Below the pieces are notes generated by a model, which worked only from the letters and a program-made list of their open reading frames with translations, did no database searches and was not told the origin of the DNA. Source: Rheinheimera soli (GTDB lineage: Bacteria; Pseudomonadota; Gammaproteobacteria; Enterobacterales; Alteromonadaceae). From it: DNA of 64,000 nt. This document shows, in pieces, positions 27,886 to 36,125 of the stretch (positions are counted from its first letter, which is position 1; each line of letters opens with the position of its first letter). The translations under genes were made by a program, and so were the position numbers. The DNA lies in contig NZ_JAJOYU010000003.1 of the NCBI RefSeq assembly GCF_021290985.1, positions 124,001 to 188,000 on the forward strand, given 5' to 3'.

Positions 27886-29094
27886 GTGGCTTTATATGTA
27901 CAAAAATTCGGGGGTACCTCAGTAGGTACCCCCGAACGTATCGAAGCTGTGGCAGAGCAGGTTATTCAAACCGTGCATGCCGGTCATAAAGTAGTAGTGG
28001 TGGTGTCTGCTATGGCAGGTGAAACTAACAGACTGCTTGGGCTGGCGCATCAGATTGATAGTCGTCCCGCGACTCGCGAATTGGATATGCTTGCCGCCAG
28101 CGGTGAGCAGGTGAGTATTGCTTTGCTGGCGATGGCGCTGATTAAACGGGGTCATCCGGCTGTGTCGCTACTGGCCGATCAGATTGGTATTCTGACTGAC
28201 AATAAATTCAGTCGTGCCCGTATTTTATCTGTTGGCACCGAACGTTTGTGGCAGGAGCTGGAGCAGGGGCATATTGTGATCGCTGCTGGTTTTCAGGGCA
28301 GAGACATTGAAGGCAATATCACGACTTTAGGCCGTGGCGGTTCTGATACCACAGCTGTTGCTTTAGCTGCCGCTTTAAAAGCTGACGAATGTCAGATTTT
28401 TACCGATGTCGACGGTATTTACAGTATGGACCCGCGTATTTGTGCTGATGCGTTCCGGCTACCTTATGTGGATGCGTCCAGTATGTTGGAGCTGGCCAGT
28501 TTAGGCGCCAAAGTATTGCACTCCCGTTCTGTCGAATACGCAGCTATGCATCAGGTACCAGTACGGGTGTTATCCAGCTTCAAACCCGATCAGGGAACTT
28601 TAGTGTGTTATGAGGACCAGACCATGAGTGTACCAGCGGTGACAGGACTGGCATGCCAGACCGGCGAAGTCTGGTTGGAGCTGAATGAGTTAAGTAGTGA
28701 GCTACATATCGCATTACTGAAGGAGTTCGCCCGTTTAGCTATTGAGACCGATATGTTAAAGGTGCAGTATGCGCCGTCCGGTTTAGTGCAGATGCAGTTC
28801 AGTTTGAACCAAAATGATCTGAATACTGTAGAAGATATTTGTAATGAACTGAAAAAGAAGCAAAATTTTACGCTGCAAAGCAGGAAGTCTTTGGGCAAGT
28901 TATCTATAGTAGGGATAGGGCTGAAATCAAATCCTGCCATTACAGCGACAGTATTTGAACAATTGCAGTTATTAGCCGTGCAGGTTGTTGCTGTCAGTTG
29001 TGCCGAAATTAAATTATCGATCGTCGTACCAGAGACTGAATTGAATAAAGTGGCAGTCGCTTTACATACTGCCTTATTGGGTTCAGTTAATTAA
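27886..29094 (+). CDS. lysC: Aspartate kinase (two ACT domains)
   Basis: Phosphorylates aspartate at the head of the Lys/Thr/Met pathway (EC 2.7.2.4). The 402-residue protein begins MALYVQKFGGTSVGTPERI with the kinase motif KFGGTSV, has the FTDVDGIYSMDPR substrate-binding segment near residue 175, and ends in a pair of ACT domains (about 260-400), the type feedback-inhibited by lysine and/or threonine. The start is GTG with no clear ribosome binding site, only 6 bp after alaS, so translational coupling is likely. A perfect 12-bp inverted repeat lies in codons 8-17. Confidence 0.96.
   Translation: MALYVQKFGGTSVGTPERIEAVAEQVIQTVHAGHKVVVVVSAMAGETNRLLGLAHQIDSRPATRELDMLAASGEQVSIALLAMALIKRGHPAVSLLADQIGILTDNKFSRARILSVGTERLWQELEQGHIVIAAGFQGRDIEGNITTLGRGGSDTTAVALAAALKADECQIFTDVDGIYSMDPRICADAFRLPYVDASSMLELASLGAKVLHSRSVEYAAMHQVPVRVLSSFKPDQGTLVCYEDQTMSVPAVTGLACQTGEVWLELNELSSELHIALLKEFARLAIETDMLKVQYAPSGLVQMQFSLNQNDLNTVEDICNELKKKQNFTLQSRKSLGKLSIVGIGLKSNPAITATVFEQLQLLAVQVVAVSCAEIKLSIVVPETELNKVAVALHTALLGSVN
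27907..27936 (+). promoter_or_regulatory. Perfect 12-bp stem-loop inside the 5' end of lysC
   Basis: TTCGGGGGTACC and GGTACCCCCGAA are exact inverted repeats with a 6-nt loop TCAGTA, starting 21 nt after the GTG start codon. The stem is GC-rich and would be very stable in mRNA. No T-run follows, so it is not a classical terminator. It could lower lysC translation or stabilise processed mRNA (inference). Confidence 0.6.
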
Positions 29095-29208
29095 TTTCAA
29101 GGTTTTCATAAATTTGTCGGCTGAGTTATCATAAGGCTGACAGGTCTGCGCAGTACGATCAAACAAGCGCAACCATTGGAAGCTGGGATCATACAAAAGG
29201 AGCAAAGA

Positions 29209-29412
29209 ATGCTTATTTTAACGCGTCGTGTTGGTGAGACACTGATGATCGGTGATGAAGTCACGGTCACAGTTTTAGGCGTCAAAGGAAATCAGGTTCG
29301 CATCGGTGTGAATGCACCAAAAGAAGTTTCAGTGCACAGAGAAGAGATTTATATGCGCATTCAGGCTGAAAAAGGCACCCCAGGTGGCTTTAGCGGCGAT
29401 GACGATCAATAA
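29209..29412 (+). CDS. csrA: Carbon storage regulator CsrA
   Basis: A small dimeric RNA-binding protein that represses or stabilises mRNAs by binding GGA motifs. The 67-residue product begins [16 protein letters not shown], and contains the RNA-contact residues Leu4 and Arg44 (SVHREEIY). The ATG at 29209 has a strong AAAAGGAG ribosome binding site, so upstream in-frame codons are rejected. It lies between lysC and a tRNA-Ser/tRNA-Arg cluster, the same setting as csrA in E. coli. Confidence 0.97.
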   Translation: MLILTRRVGETLMIGDEVTVTVLGVKGNQVRIGVNAPKEVSVHREEIYMRIQAEKGTPGGFSGDDDQ

Positions 29413-29523
29413 GTTATAAGCTTTATCATTTTTAGAAATTGTATATTTTTAACGCTTTGTAGCGAATATTTAGTCGAATTGTTTAAAAGGTCAGCAAACG
29501 CGCTTTCCAGCTCCAAAAATTGT

Positions 29524-29551
29524 TTGACTTATTTTCCTGAGACATTAATAT
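29524..29551 (+). promoter_or_regulatory. Sigma-70 promoter of the tRNA-Ser/Arg cluster
   Basis: TTGACT (29524-29529) and TAATAT (29546-29551) with a 16-bp spacer lie 19 bp upstream of the tRNA-Ser gene. Confidence 0.7.
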
Positions 29552-29570
29552 ACACGCCGCAACGTAGTGC

Positions 29571-29660
29571 GGAGAAGTGGCCGAGTGGCTGAAGGCGCAC
29601 CCCTGCTAAGGGTGTATAGGGGAAACTCTATCGAGGGTTCGAATCCCTCCTTCTCCGCCA
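29571..29660 (+). tRNA. tRNA-Ser(GCU)
   Basis: A 90-nt class II tRNA with a long variable arm. The acceptor stem GGAGAAG pairs with CTTCTCC, the anticodon loop CTGCTAA gives GCU at 29605-29607, the T-loop TTCGAAT is canonical, and CCA is encoded. It reads AGC and AGU serine codons. Confidence 0.97.
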
Positions 29661-29677
29661 GTTGTACTGTTAAGATT

Positions 29678-29754
29678 GGATGCATAGCTCAGCTGGATAG
29701 AGTACTCGGCTACGAACCGAGCGGTCGGAGGTTCGAATCCTCCTGCGTCCACCA
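29678..29754 (+). tRNA. tRNA-Arg(ACG), copy 1
   Basis: A 77-nt tRNA with acceptor GGATGCA pairing with TGCGTCC (one G-U pair), anticodon loop CTACGAA with ACG at 29712-29714 (A34 normally edited to inosine), T-arm GGAGG TTCGAAT CCTCC and encoded CCA. It reads CGN codons. It is 17 bp after tRNA-Ser and identical to the next copy. Confidence 0.97.
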
Positions 29755-29793
29755 CTTAACTACAACGACGATGTGAAAAAGAAAGTACCAGAT

Positions 29794-29870
29794 GGATGCA
29801 TAGCTCAGCTGGATAGAGTACTCGGCTACGAACCGAGCGGTCGGAGGTTCGAATCCTCCTGCGTCCACCA
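29794..29870 (+). tRNA. tRNA-Arg(ACG), copy 2
   Basis: Identical over all 77 nt to the copy at 29678-29754 and separated from it by 39 bp. It is followed directly by a terminator. In E. coli the same position after csrA holds one Ser and four Arg tRNAs; here two Arg copies are intact. Confidence 0.97.
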
Positions 29871-29875
29871 CAACT

Positions 29876-29900
29876 AAACCTGCTAAGTGCAGGTTTTTTT
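29876..29900 (+). terminator. Rho-independent terminator of the tRNA cluster
   Basis: A stem AAACCTGC / GCAGGTTT with loop TAAGT followed by seven T. A near-identical copy occurs at 30063-30087. Confidence 0.9.
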
Positions 29901-29941
29901 GTTTTTAGAATTCAATAAAATAAAGCTCAGAGTGGACGTGA

Positions 29942-30038
29942 GGAGGTGAGATCCTCCGTCAGGTTCGACAAAATCGCCGGGAGCGATTTTGGACGAGCGA
30001 AGCTCGGCCCGCAGGGCAAGTGGCAGGACGCCACTTGC
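29942..30038 (+). repeat. Multi-hairpin structured repeat, copy 1
   Basis: Five consecutive hairpins: GGAGG/CCTCC; AAAATCGC/GCGATTTT with loop CGGGA; CGAGC/GCTCG with loop GAA; GCCC/GGGC with loop GCA; and GCAAGTGGC/GCCACTTGC with loop AGGAC. The loops are the same in the second copy while stem bases differ but still pair. The left part ends AGGTTCGA and the right flank is AATCCTCCTGC, which together recall a split tRNA T-arm. No coding potential is supported here. Confidence 0.75.
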
Positions 30039-30057
30039 AATCCTCCTGCGTCCACCA
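30039..30057 (+). pseudogene. Remnant of a tRNA-Arg(ACG) 3' end
   Basis: Nineteen bases identical to the T-arm 3' half, acceptor strand and CCA of the two intact tRNA-Arg genes. No 5' half is present; the structured repeat occupies its place. It marks a former further tRNA-Arg copy. Confidence 0.7.
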
Positions 30058-30062
30058 CAACT

Positions 30063-30087
30063 AAACCTGCTAAATGCAGGTTTTTTT
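30063..30087 (+). terminator. Second copy of the tRNA-cluster terminator
   Basis: Stem AAACCTGC / GCAGGTTT with loop TAAAT and seven T, differing from the terminator at 29876-29900 by one loop base. It was evidently duplicated with the tRNA-Arg remnant. Confidence 0.85.
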
Positions 30088-30130
30088 GTTTCTAAAATTC
30101 AGTCAAACAGATCGGCGATGGTGGACACAG

Positions 30131-30228
30131 GCGGATGAGATCCTCCGCAAGGTTCGAGCTATTTGCCGGGAGCAAATGGCGACAGCCGAAGGCTGGCCCG
30201 CAGGGCTCGTGGCAGGACAGCCACGAGC
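30131..30228 (+). repeat. Multi-hairpin structured repeat, copy 2
   Basis: The same order of hairpins as copy 1: GCGGA/TCCGC; ATTTGC/GCAAAT with loop CGGGA; CAGCC/GGCTG with loop GAA; GCCC/GGGC with loop GCA; GCTCGTGGC/GCCACGAGC with loop AGGACA. It is followed by AATCCTCCTGC, but the tRNA remnant ends there. Several stem positions show paired substitutions relative to copy 1. Confidence 0.75.
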
Positions 30229-30286
30229 AATCCTCCTGCCGCGAAGTCTTAGCTTCTGCAATTGCTCTTTTGCTTTTAAGATTACC

Positions 30287-30351
30287 AAACCCAAACCCAA
30301 ACCCAAACCCAAACCCAAACCCAAACCCAAACCCAAACCCAAACCCAAACC
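30287..30351. repeat. Hexanucleotide tandem repeat (AAACCC)10
   Basis: Ten perfect AAACCC units plus a partial one. On the minus strand this reads (GGGTTT)n, a strong G-quadruplex-forming pattern, and it begins at the stop codon of the minus-strand CBS-domain gene, so it would form the start of that gene's 3' untranslated region. Confidence 0.95.
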
Positions 30352-30767
30352 TAAGCCGCTCTCTCCCCGCCATAACACTCCCCAAGCGTAGCCTCCAGCG
30401 CCCTAACCACTTGACCTCTGTTCAGTACCCCAACCACCACACCATTCTCAAGCACAGGCAGCTGGTGCAAATGCAGGCTGGTAAAGATCACTGCGCTATC
30501 CACCACGCTGTCAGACGCCAATACAGTCACCACCTTTTTACTCATTACTTGAGCTATCGTATTGTGCAGGCTGCAGAAGTAGCTGGCGTGTAACATAGCG
30601 GCTAAACAGTCTTGCTCAGACAAATAACCGACCAGATTATTTTCTTTATTAAACACCGGTGCACCGGTCAGGTTAAACTGTCGCAGTTGCTGCACAGCCT
30701 GAACTATCGTATCGTCTTGTTGCAGGCGTGGAAATTCTCGTTGGTATATATCTTGTACTTTGCTCAT
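30351..30767 (-). CDS. CBS-domain-pair protein
   Basis: A 138-residue protein made of two CBS modules (about residues 5-65 and 72-128), which usually bind adenine nucleotides and act as energy or redox sensors. Conserved features include FNLTGAPVFNKENNLVGYLSEQD and HLHQLPVLENGVVVGVLNRG. The ATG has an AAGGAG ribosome binding site 8 bases upstream. The TAG stop directly abuts a GGGTTT repeat tract. The partner it regulates is unknown. A second stand-alone CBS protein is encoded at 50658-51113. Confidence 0.9.
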   Translation of the reverse strand: MSKVQDIYQREFPRLQQDDTIVQAVQQLRQFNLTGAPVFNKENNLVGYLSEQDCLAAMLHASYFCSLHNTIAQVMSKKVVTVLASDSVVDSAVIFTSLHLHQLPVLENGVVVGVLNRGQVVRALEATLGECYGGERAA

Positions 30768-30952
30768 GGTTTTTCTCCTTTGAAGCTATGGAAGCAGCAT
30801 AAGTCCGATAAATGCTTCGATGAAAACGAATTAATAAGCTTGCCAGTATCGTAATTTTTGATTAGAAAGCTTAATAACAAGCAGGGAAGGGGCCTTGAAG
30901 GAATGAAACGTATGTTTTATGCGCAGTTAAATCAGTGCAGACAGATTTTTGC

Positions 30953-30980
30953 TTTACCTTTGATGCCTCTTTTGTATAAT
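30953..30980 (+). promoter_or_regulatory. Sigma-70 promoter of tRNA-Trp
   Basis: A perfect -10 TATAAT at 30975-30980 with -35 candidate TTTACC at 30953-30958, spacer 16 bp, placed 15 bp upstream of tRNA-Trp. The 228 bp between the CBS gene start and the tRNA hold nothing else recognisable. Confidence 0.65.
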
Positions 30981-30995
30981 GGCGCCTCCAACGCT

Positions 30996-31072
30996 AGGGG
31001 CATAGTTCCAATTGGTAGAACAGCGGTCTCCAAAACCGATGGTTGGGGGTTCGAATCCCTCTGCCCCTGCCA
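30996..31072 (+). tRNA. tRNA-Trp(CCA)
   Basis: A 77-nt tRNA with acceptor AGGGGCA pairing TGCCCCT, D-arm with AATTGGTAGA, anticodon loop CTCCAAA giving CCA at 31030-31032, T-loop TTCGAAT and encoded CCA. It ends 12 bp before the holD start codon. Confidence 0.97.
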
Positions 31073-31084
31073 CTTCATTCTGAT

Positions 31085-31468
31085 ATGAATTCTTTATCGT
31101 CTAAGCAGCAACTGCTGCATTTACTCCAGATACAACCACTTGAATTACATCAAGAGTTTTCTGCTATGGCCAAAACGCCTGAAGTTGAAATTGGTGTGCT
31201 GGCAGAAGCTGTTGCTGATACCAAAGCTGTAGTTGAAGCTGTCGAACCAGCAGTACCTGTTTACTCTGATCCTGACGCAGAACTGACCTTATCCAAAGAC
31301 GTCCTCGTGGCTCTCAGCGAGTATCAACCACAACTGCAGTGGCGGTTAAACCCGGCCAGTACTGAACCTATGTTGCAAAACGGACTCTTAGTAACACCTT
31401 CGATTGAATTATTACAGTCAGCCCAGCAGAAAAAGCTGCTCTGGTTGTGCCTCCAGCAAGAGAGCTGA
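31085..31468 (+). CDS. holD: DNA polymerase III psi subunit (HolD)
   Basis: HolD links the clamp loader to the chi subunit and SSB at the replication fork. The 127-residue product is weakly conserved, but the C-terminal half (LQWRLNPASTEPMLQNGLL then TPSIELLQSAQQKKLLWLCL) matches the HolD pattern, and the following gene is rimI as in E. coli, where holD and rimI are adjacent. A variable Ala/Val/Glu-rich linker covers residues 30-65. The start codon lies only 12 bp after tRNA-Trp and has no Shine-Dalgarno sequence. Identification rests on synteny plus C-terminal similarity. Confidence 0.78.
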   Translation: MNSLSSKQQLLHLLQIQPLELHQEFSAMAKTPEVEIGVLAEAVADTKAVVEAVEPAVPVYSDPDAELTLSKDVLVALSEYQPQLQWRLNPASTEPMLQNGLLVTPSIELLQSAQQKKLLWLCLQQES

Positions 31469-31471
31469 TGC

Positions 31472-31918
31472 ATGCCGTTAATACGTAGTGCCACCCCTGC
31501 CGATATCCCTGCGATGCTGCAGATCGAACAAAGCGCCAATAGCCATCCCTGGTCGGAAAGCACCTTTAGCACTTGCTTTGGCGAGCGTTATTTTAATGCG
31601 GTGCTGATGGATGATAACGACGCCATTATAGGTTTTTATATAGGCGAAAAAGTCGCAATGGAAGCCAGTTTATTTAATATTGGTGTGTCGTCAAAAGCTC
31701 AGGGTCAGGGTTATGGCCAGCAACTGATGCAGCACTTTATTGCCCAGGCCCAGGATTTAGAAGCACTGGACTGCTGGTTGGAAGTACGTCAATCCAATGC
31801 CAATGCCATTAAGCTGTATGAAAAATGTGGCTTTATACAAACCGGTTTACGCCCCAGTTATTACCCAACAGCGACAGGCCGTGAAGACGCAATTTTAATG
31901 GCTTTGCCCTTAGGCTAG
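31472..31918 (+). CDS. rimI: Ribosomal protein S18 alanine N-acetyltransferase (RimI)
   Basis: A 148-residue GNAT enzyme that acetylates the N-terminus of ribosomal protein S18 (EC 2.3.1.266). The acetyl-CoA loop is QGQGYG in SSKAQGQGYGQQLM, and the active-site region WLEVRQSNANAIKLYEKCGF contains the conserved Glu and Tyr. It starts 3 bp after the holD stop, as in the E. coli holD-rimI arrangement, and is likely translated from the same mRNA. Confidence 0.94.
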   Translation: MPLIRSATPADIPAMLQIEQSANSHPWSESTFSTCFGERYFNAVLMDDNDAIIGFYIGEKVAMEASLFNIGVSSKAQGQGYGQQLMQHFIAQAQDLEALDCWLEVRQSNANAIKLYEKCGFIQTGLRPSYYPTATGREDAILMALPLG

Positions 31919-31990
31919 GGCTGAATCATCTCTCTAGGCAGATAATTTCCAGACCGAAGTGGCTAAATTCTGTGCCTATGCTCTGCTTGC

Positions 31991-31999
31991 TGTTATAAT
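31991..31999 (+). promoter_or_regulatory. Extended -10 promoter upstream of prfC
   Basis: TGTTATAAT combines a consensus TATAAT with the upstream TGN extension. A clear -35 is not seen, which is usual for extended -10 promoters. It lies about 84 bp before the prfC start. Confidence 0.55.
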
Positions 32000-32082
32000 C
32001 GCGCGAAATTTCCTATATAACCCAAGCCCACTCTGCTTCTTGGCTATGTTGTGGGCTTCGTTTATTGATCAAGTTGGATGGC

Positions 32083-33669
32083 ATGACTACCGAACTGTTT
32101 TTAGAAGAAATTAACAAACGCCGCACTTTTGCGATCATCTCTCACCCGGATGCCGGTAAAACCACTATCACTGAAAAAGTGTTGTTGTTTGGACAGTTGA
32201 TCCAAAAAGCAGGTACGGTCAAAGGTAAAAAGTCTGGCCAATACGCCACCTCCGACTGGATGGAAATGGAGAAAGAGCGGGGCATCTCGGTCACGACTTC
32301 TGTGATGCAGTTCCCTTATGCGGATTGCTTAGTCAACCTGCTTGATACTCCTGGTCACGAAGACTTCTCGGAAGATACCTACCGTACTTTAACGGCAGTA
32401 GACTCCTGCTTAATGGTGATCGACGGCGCTAAAGGTGTTGAAGACCGAACCATTAAACTGATGGAAGTCACCCGTTTACGTGACACGCCTATCATTACTT
32501 TTATGAACAAAATGGACCGCGATATTCGTGATCCTGTTGATTTATTAGATGAAGTGGAAAGCGTATTAAAAATCGCCTGTGCTCCTATCACCTGGCCAAT
32601 CGCCTCGGGTAAAGAGTTTAAAGGTGTCTATCACATTTACCGTGACGAAATTATTTTATACAAATCAGGTATGGGCCATACCATCCAGGAACTGGATGTG
32701 ATTAAAGGTATCAACAACCCTGAACTTGATAAACGAGTAGGTTATTACGCCGACCAGTTACGTGAAGAAATGGAACTGGTCAAAGGCGCAAGCCATGAGT
32801 TTGATTTAGAGCTGTTCCGTAAAGGTGAACTCACTCCAGTGTTTTTTGGTACAGCCTTAGGTAACTTTGGTGTGGATCATATGCTGGATGGTTTAACCGA
32901 ATGGGCGCCAGCGCCACAACACCGCGCTACCACCAGCCGTGTTGTTGAGCCATCAGAGCCAGCCTTTACCGGTTTTGTCTTTAAAATTCAGGCCAATATG
33001 GATCCGAAACACCGTGACCGTGTGGCCTTTTTGCGTATCTGTTCAGGTAAATATGAAAAGGGCATGAAAATGCACCATGTGCGTATTGGCAAAGATATGC
33101 TGGTACCACAGGCTTTAACCTTTTTAGCGGGCGATCGTGAACACGTGGAACAAGCGTTTCCTGGCGATATCATAGGTTTACATAACCACGGCACTATTCA
33201 GATTGGTGATACTTTTACCTCTGGGGAAAAGTTTAACTTCACAGGTATTCCAAACTTTGCGCCTGAGTTATTCCGCCGTATTCGTCTGCGCGACCCGTTA
33301 AAGCAAAAGCAGTTACTCAAAGGTTTAGTGCAGTTATCTGAAGAAGGTGCTGTGCAGGTATTCCGTCCGCTGGATAACAACGATTTAATAGTAGGCGCTG
33401 TTGGTGTGCTGCAGTTTGACGTGGTAGTGCATCGTTTACGCTCTGAATACAGCGTCGATGCGATTTACGAAAGCGTCAACGTGACGACAGCGCGTTGGGT
33501 GTACAGCGATGATCATAAAGCTATGACTGAATTAAAGAGCAAAGCCAGCATGAACCTGGCATTGGACGGCGGTGATAACCTGACCTATCTGGCACCTACT
33601 ATGGTCAACCTGAACTTGTCGATTGAACGTTATCCGAAGATCAAATTCCATAAGACCCGTGAACATTAA
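32083..33669 (+). CDS. prfC: Peptide chain release factor 3
   Basis: RF3 is a translational GTPase that ejects RF1/RF2 after peptide release. From the ATG at 32083 the protein has 528 residues (529 in E. coli) and starts [19 protein letters not shown], aligned with the E. coli N-terminus; a TTG at 32065 would add six residues and is less likely. GTPase motifs are visible: HPDAGKTT (G1), DTPGHEDF (G3) and FMNKMDRD (G4). It follows the holD-rimI pair as in enterobacteria. Confidence 0.97.
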   Translation: MTTELFLEEINKRRTFAIISHPDAGKTTITEKVLLFGQLIQKAGTVKGKKSGQYATSDWMEMEKERGISVTTSVMQFPYADCLVNLLDTPGHEDFSEDTYRTLTAVDSCLMVIDGAKGVEDRTIKLMEVTRLRDTPIITFMNKMDRDIRDPVDLLDEVESVLKIACAPITWPIASGKEFKGVYHIYRDEIILYKSGMGHTIQELDVIKGINNPELDKRVGYYADQLREEMELVKGASHEFDLELFRKGELTPVFFGTALGNFGVDHMLDGLTEWAPAPQHRATTSRVVEPSEPAFTGFVFKIQANMDPKHRDRVAFLRICSGKYEKGMKMHHVRIGKDMLVPQALTFLAGDREHVEQAFPGDIIGLHNHGTIQIGDTFTSGEKFNFTGIPNFAPELFRRIRLRDPLKQKQLLKGLVQLSEEGAVQVFRPLDNNDLIVGAVGVLQFDVVVHRLRSEYSVDAIYESVNVTTARWVYSDDHKAMTELKSKASMNLALDGGDNLTYLAPTMVNLNLSIERYPKIKFHKTREH

Positions 33670-33693
33670 TTCAGGCTCGAGCAAAGGTTTGTT

Positions 33694-35433
33694 ATGAATA
33701 TTAAAGAATTATTATCCGCCAAAACCCAAGCCGCTATGGTGGCTTTGGGTTTGCCTGCCGACACTAATACGGCTGTCACCATCAGCACTAAAGTTGAGTT
33801 TGGTGATTACCAGATCAATGGTGCTATGGCGGCCGCCAAGTTATTAAAAACCAATCCCCGTGCTTTGGCTGAACAGCTGGTGCAACAACTGGATTTAGCC
33901 GAACTAGCTGAAAAGGTTGAAATTGCAGGCCCTGGTTTTATTAACGTGACTTTGCGTAAAGACTGGTTAGCAGCACAGTTGGTGGGGGCTTCACAAAACC
34001 CACGATTAACCTTGAGCACTAACCCAGCCCCTCAAATTGTAGTAGTGGATTACTCAGCGCCCAACCTGGCGAAAGAGATGCACGTTGGCCATTTACGTTC
34101 CACCATTATTGGCGACGCCGTTGTGCGTTGTCTGGAGTTCTGGGGCGATAAAGTCATTCGTCAGAACCATATGGGCGACTGGGGCACGCAGTTTGGTATG
34201 TTGATTGCGCATCTGGAAGACAAGCTTGCAGCCGGTATCGATTTAGAACAAGTGGCTTTAGCCGATCTGGAAGACTTCTACCGCGAAGCGAAAAAACGTT
34301 TTGACGATGAAGCAGGTTTTGCTGATAAGTCGCGTGACTATGTAGTGAAATTACAAAGTGGCGATGCGCACTGCCAAAAGTTGTGGCAGCTGTTTATCGA
34401 CACCTCCATTAAACACAGCGACGAAGTGTATAAAACCTTAAAAGTCACTTTAGGCCATGAGCATATCAAGCCTGAAAGTGCCTACAACTCTATGCTGCAG
34501 CCTATAGTCGATAGCTTAAGACAGCAGGGTTTAGCTGTGGAAAGTGAAGGCGCTTTAGTGGTGTTTTTGCAGGAACTGGCGGATAAAGAAGGTAATCCTT
34601 CACCTTTTATCGTGCAAAAAACCGGTGGTGGTTTCCTGTATGCCACTACAGATTTAGCAGCCTGTCAGTACCGTAGTTTTGATTTAGCTGCCGATCGCAT
34701 TGTGATTTTTACCGATGCCCGTCAGGCGCTGCATTTTAAACAAGTGGAATTAGTGGCCCGTAAAGCGGGTTTATTAAAAGAACACGTCGCTTACGATCAT
34801 TGCCCTTTTGGCACCATGATGGGTGAAGACGGTAAGCCGTTTAAAACCCGTACCGGTGGCACTGTCAAGCTGGCTGAATTGCTAGAAGAAGCCGTAGTGC
34901 GAGCTCAAGCCGTAGTAGAGCAAAAATCCTCTGATTTAAGCGCTGAAGAAATGGCTGAAGTGGCACGCAAAGTAGGTATAGGTGCAGTGAAGTTTGCTGA
35001 CTTATCGAAAAACCGGACCAGCGACTATGTGTTTAGCTGGGATGCCATGTTAAGTTTTGAAGGCGCCACAGCCCCTTACCTGCAATATGCTTATACCCGT
35101 GTCAGCGGTATTTTGCGCCGTGCTGGTATAGATGAGAGCTTTGTGGCTCCGCTGCAACTTCTGGAAGAGCAGGAAAAGCAGTTAGCCGTCAAACTGTTAC
35201 GCTTAGAAGAAACGCTACAGGCCGTGATGAAAGATGCGGTGCCTAACCTGCTGTGTAACTACTTATACGAGTTATCCAGCCAGTTTATGAGTTTCTACGA
35301 AGCTTGCCCTATTTTAAAAGAAGGCATTGAACCAGAACTGAAAAACAGCCGTTTAATGCTGAGTATTCTGGTGGCCCGTACCTTAAAACAAGGCTTAGAC
35401 TTATTAGGTATTGAGGTCATGGAGCGGATGTAA
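33694..35433 (+). CDS. argS: Arginine--tRNA ligase
   Basis: Charges tRNA-Arg (EC 6.1.1.19). The 579-residue product matches E. coli length (577). It has the N-terminal Add1 domain, the class I signature HVGH in [15 protein letters not shown], the region [15 protein letters not shown] in place of a classical KMSKS, and an alpha-helical anticodon-binding domain at the C-terminus. It lies 24 bp after prfC and has a reasonable ribosome binding site (AAAGG). Confidence 0.98.
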   Translation: MNIKELLSAKTQAAMVALGLPADTNTAVTISTKVEFGDYQINGAMAAAKLLKTNPRALAEQLVQQLDLAELAEKVEIAGPGFINVTLRKDWLAAQLVGASQNPRLTLSTNPAPQIVVVDYSAPNLAKEMHVGHLRSTIIGDAVVRCLEFWGDKVIRQNHMGDWGTQFGMLIAHLEDKLAAGIDLEQVALADLEDFYREAKKRFDDEAGFADKSRDYVVKLQSGDAHCQKLWQLFIDTSIKHSDEVYKTLKVTLGHEHIKPESAYNSMLQPIVDSLRQQGLAVESEGALVVFLQELADKEGNPSPFIVQKTGGGFLYATTDLAACQYRSFDLAADRIVIFTDARQALHFKQVELVARKAGLLKEHVAYDHCPFGTMMGEDGKPFKTRTGGTVKLAELLEEAVVRAQAVVEQKSSDLSAEEMAEVARKVGIGAVKFADLSKNRTSDYVFSWDAMLSFEGATAPYLQYAYTRVSGILRRAGIDESFVAPLQLLEEQEKQLAVKLLRLEETLQAVMKDAVPNLLCNYLYELSSQFMSFYEACPILKEGIEPELKNSRLMLSILVARTLKQGLDLLGIEVMERM

Positions 35434-35486
35434 TCCGCTTTACTCCAGTCGTTTGCTATAGACCTTTGATGTAAAAGGACAAACTG

Positions 35487-36125
35487 ATGAAAATTGCTGA
35501 TATTCGCCGCAGTTACACTATGGACAGACTGGATCTGGATAAGCTCAATGCCGATCCTTTTGTGCAGTTTGAAGGCTGGCTGAAAGATGCAGTAGCTGCC
35601 GAATTACCCGATCCAACCGCTATGTGTGTCGCTACAGTGGATGCGTCAGGTCAGCCATCACAACGTCTTGTATTGCTTAAAGATGTTAGTAGCAAAGGTT
35701 TTGTGTTTTATACCAACTTAGGCAGCCGTAAGGCCTCTGAGCTAGAGCATAACCCTAAAGTCTGTCTGCATTTTCCGTGGCATCCACTGGAGCGTCAGGT
35801 CATTGTTTATGGCACGGCTGAGCGGGTTCCGACCAGTCAGGTGATGAGTTACTTCTTATCCCGGCCTAAAGAAAGCCAGCTGGCAGCCTGGGCTTCAGAG
35901 CAAAGCCGTCCTGTCTCGACCCGTCAGGTGTTGATGCAAAAGTTTGCTGAAATTAAACATAAATTTGAGCAAGGTGAAGTGCCAGTACCATCATTCTGGG
36001 GCGGCTTTTTAGTCAAACCCCATCAGATTGAATTCTGGCAAGGTGGCGAACACAGGCTGCATGACCGCTTTATGTACAAGCAGCAAGCAGATAGCAGCTG
36101 GGCCATAGAGCGTTTATGTCCATAA
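35487..36125 (+). CDS. pdxH: Pyridoxamine 5'-phosphate oxidase
   Basis: An FMN enzyme that oxidises pyridoxine or pyridoxamine 5'-phosphate to pyridoxal phosphate (EC 1.4.3.5). The 212-residue product shows the family blocks [24 protein letters not shown] and [16 protein letters not shown], and a C-terminal segment [14 protein letters not shown] with the conserved RLHDR. The ATG has AAAAGGA upstream. It overlaps the following TatD gene by 10 bp. Confidence 0.97.
   Translation: MKIADIRRSYTMDRLDLDKLNADPFVQFEGWLKDAVAAELPDPTAMCVATVDASGQPSQRLVLLKDVSSKGFVFYTNLGSRKASELEHNPKVCLHFPWHPLERQVIVYGTAERVPTSQVMSYFLSRPKESQLAAWASEQSRPVSTRQVLMQKFAEIKHKFEQGEVPVPSFWGGFLVKPHQIEFWQGGEHRLHDRFMYKQQADSSWAIERLCP

Noticed and set aside
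30287-30351. CRISPR array
   Set aside because: The repeat unit is 6 bp with no spacers, and no cas genes are present.
30074-30593. Open frames crossing the AAACCC tract on both strands (Pro-Lys, Asn-Pro and Gly-Phe/Leu repeats)
   Set aside because: They exist only because a 6-bp repeat contains no stop codon; they also overlap the CBS gene, hairpins and terminators.
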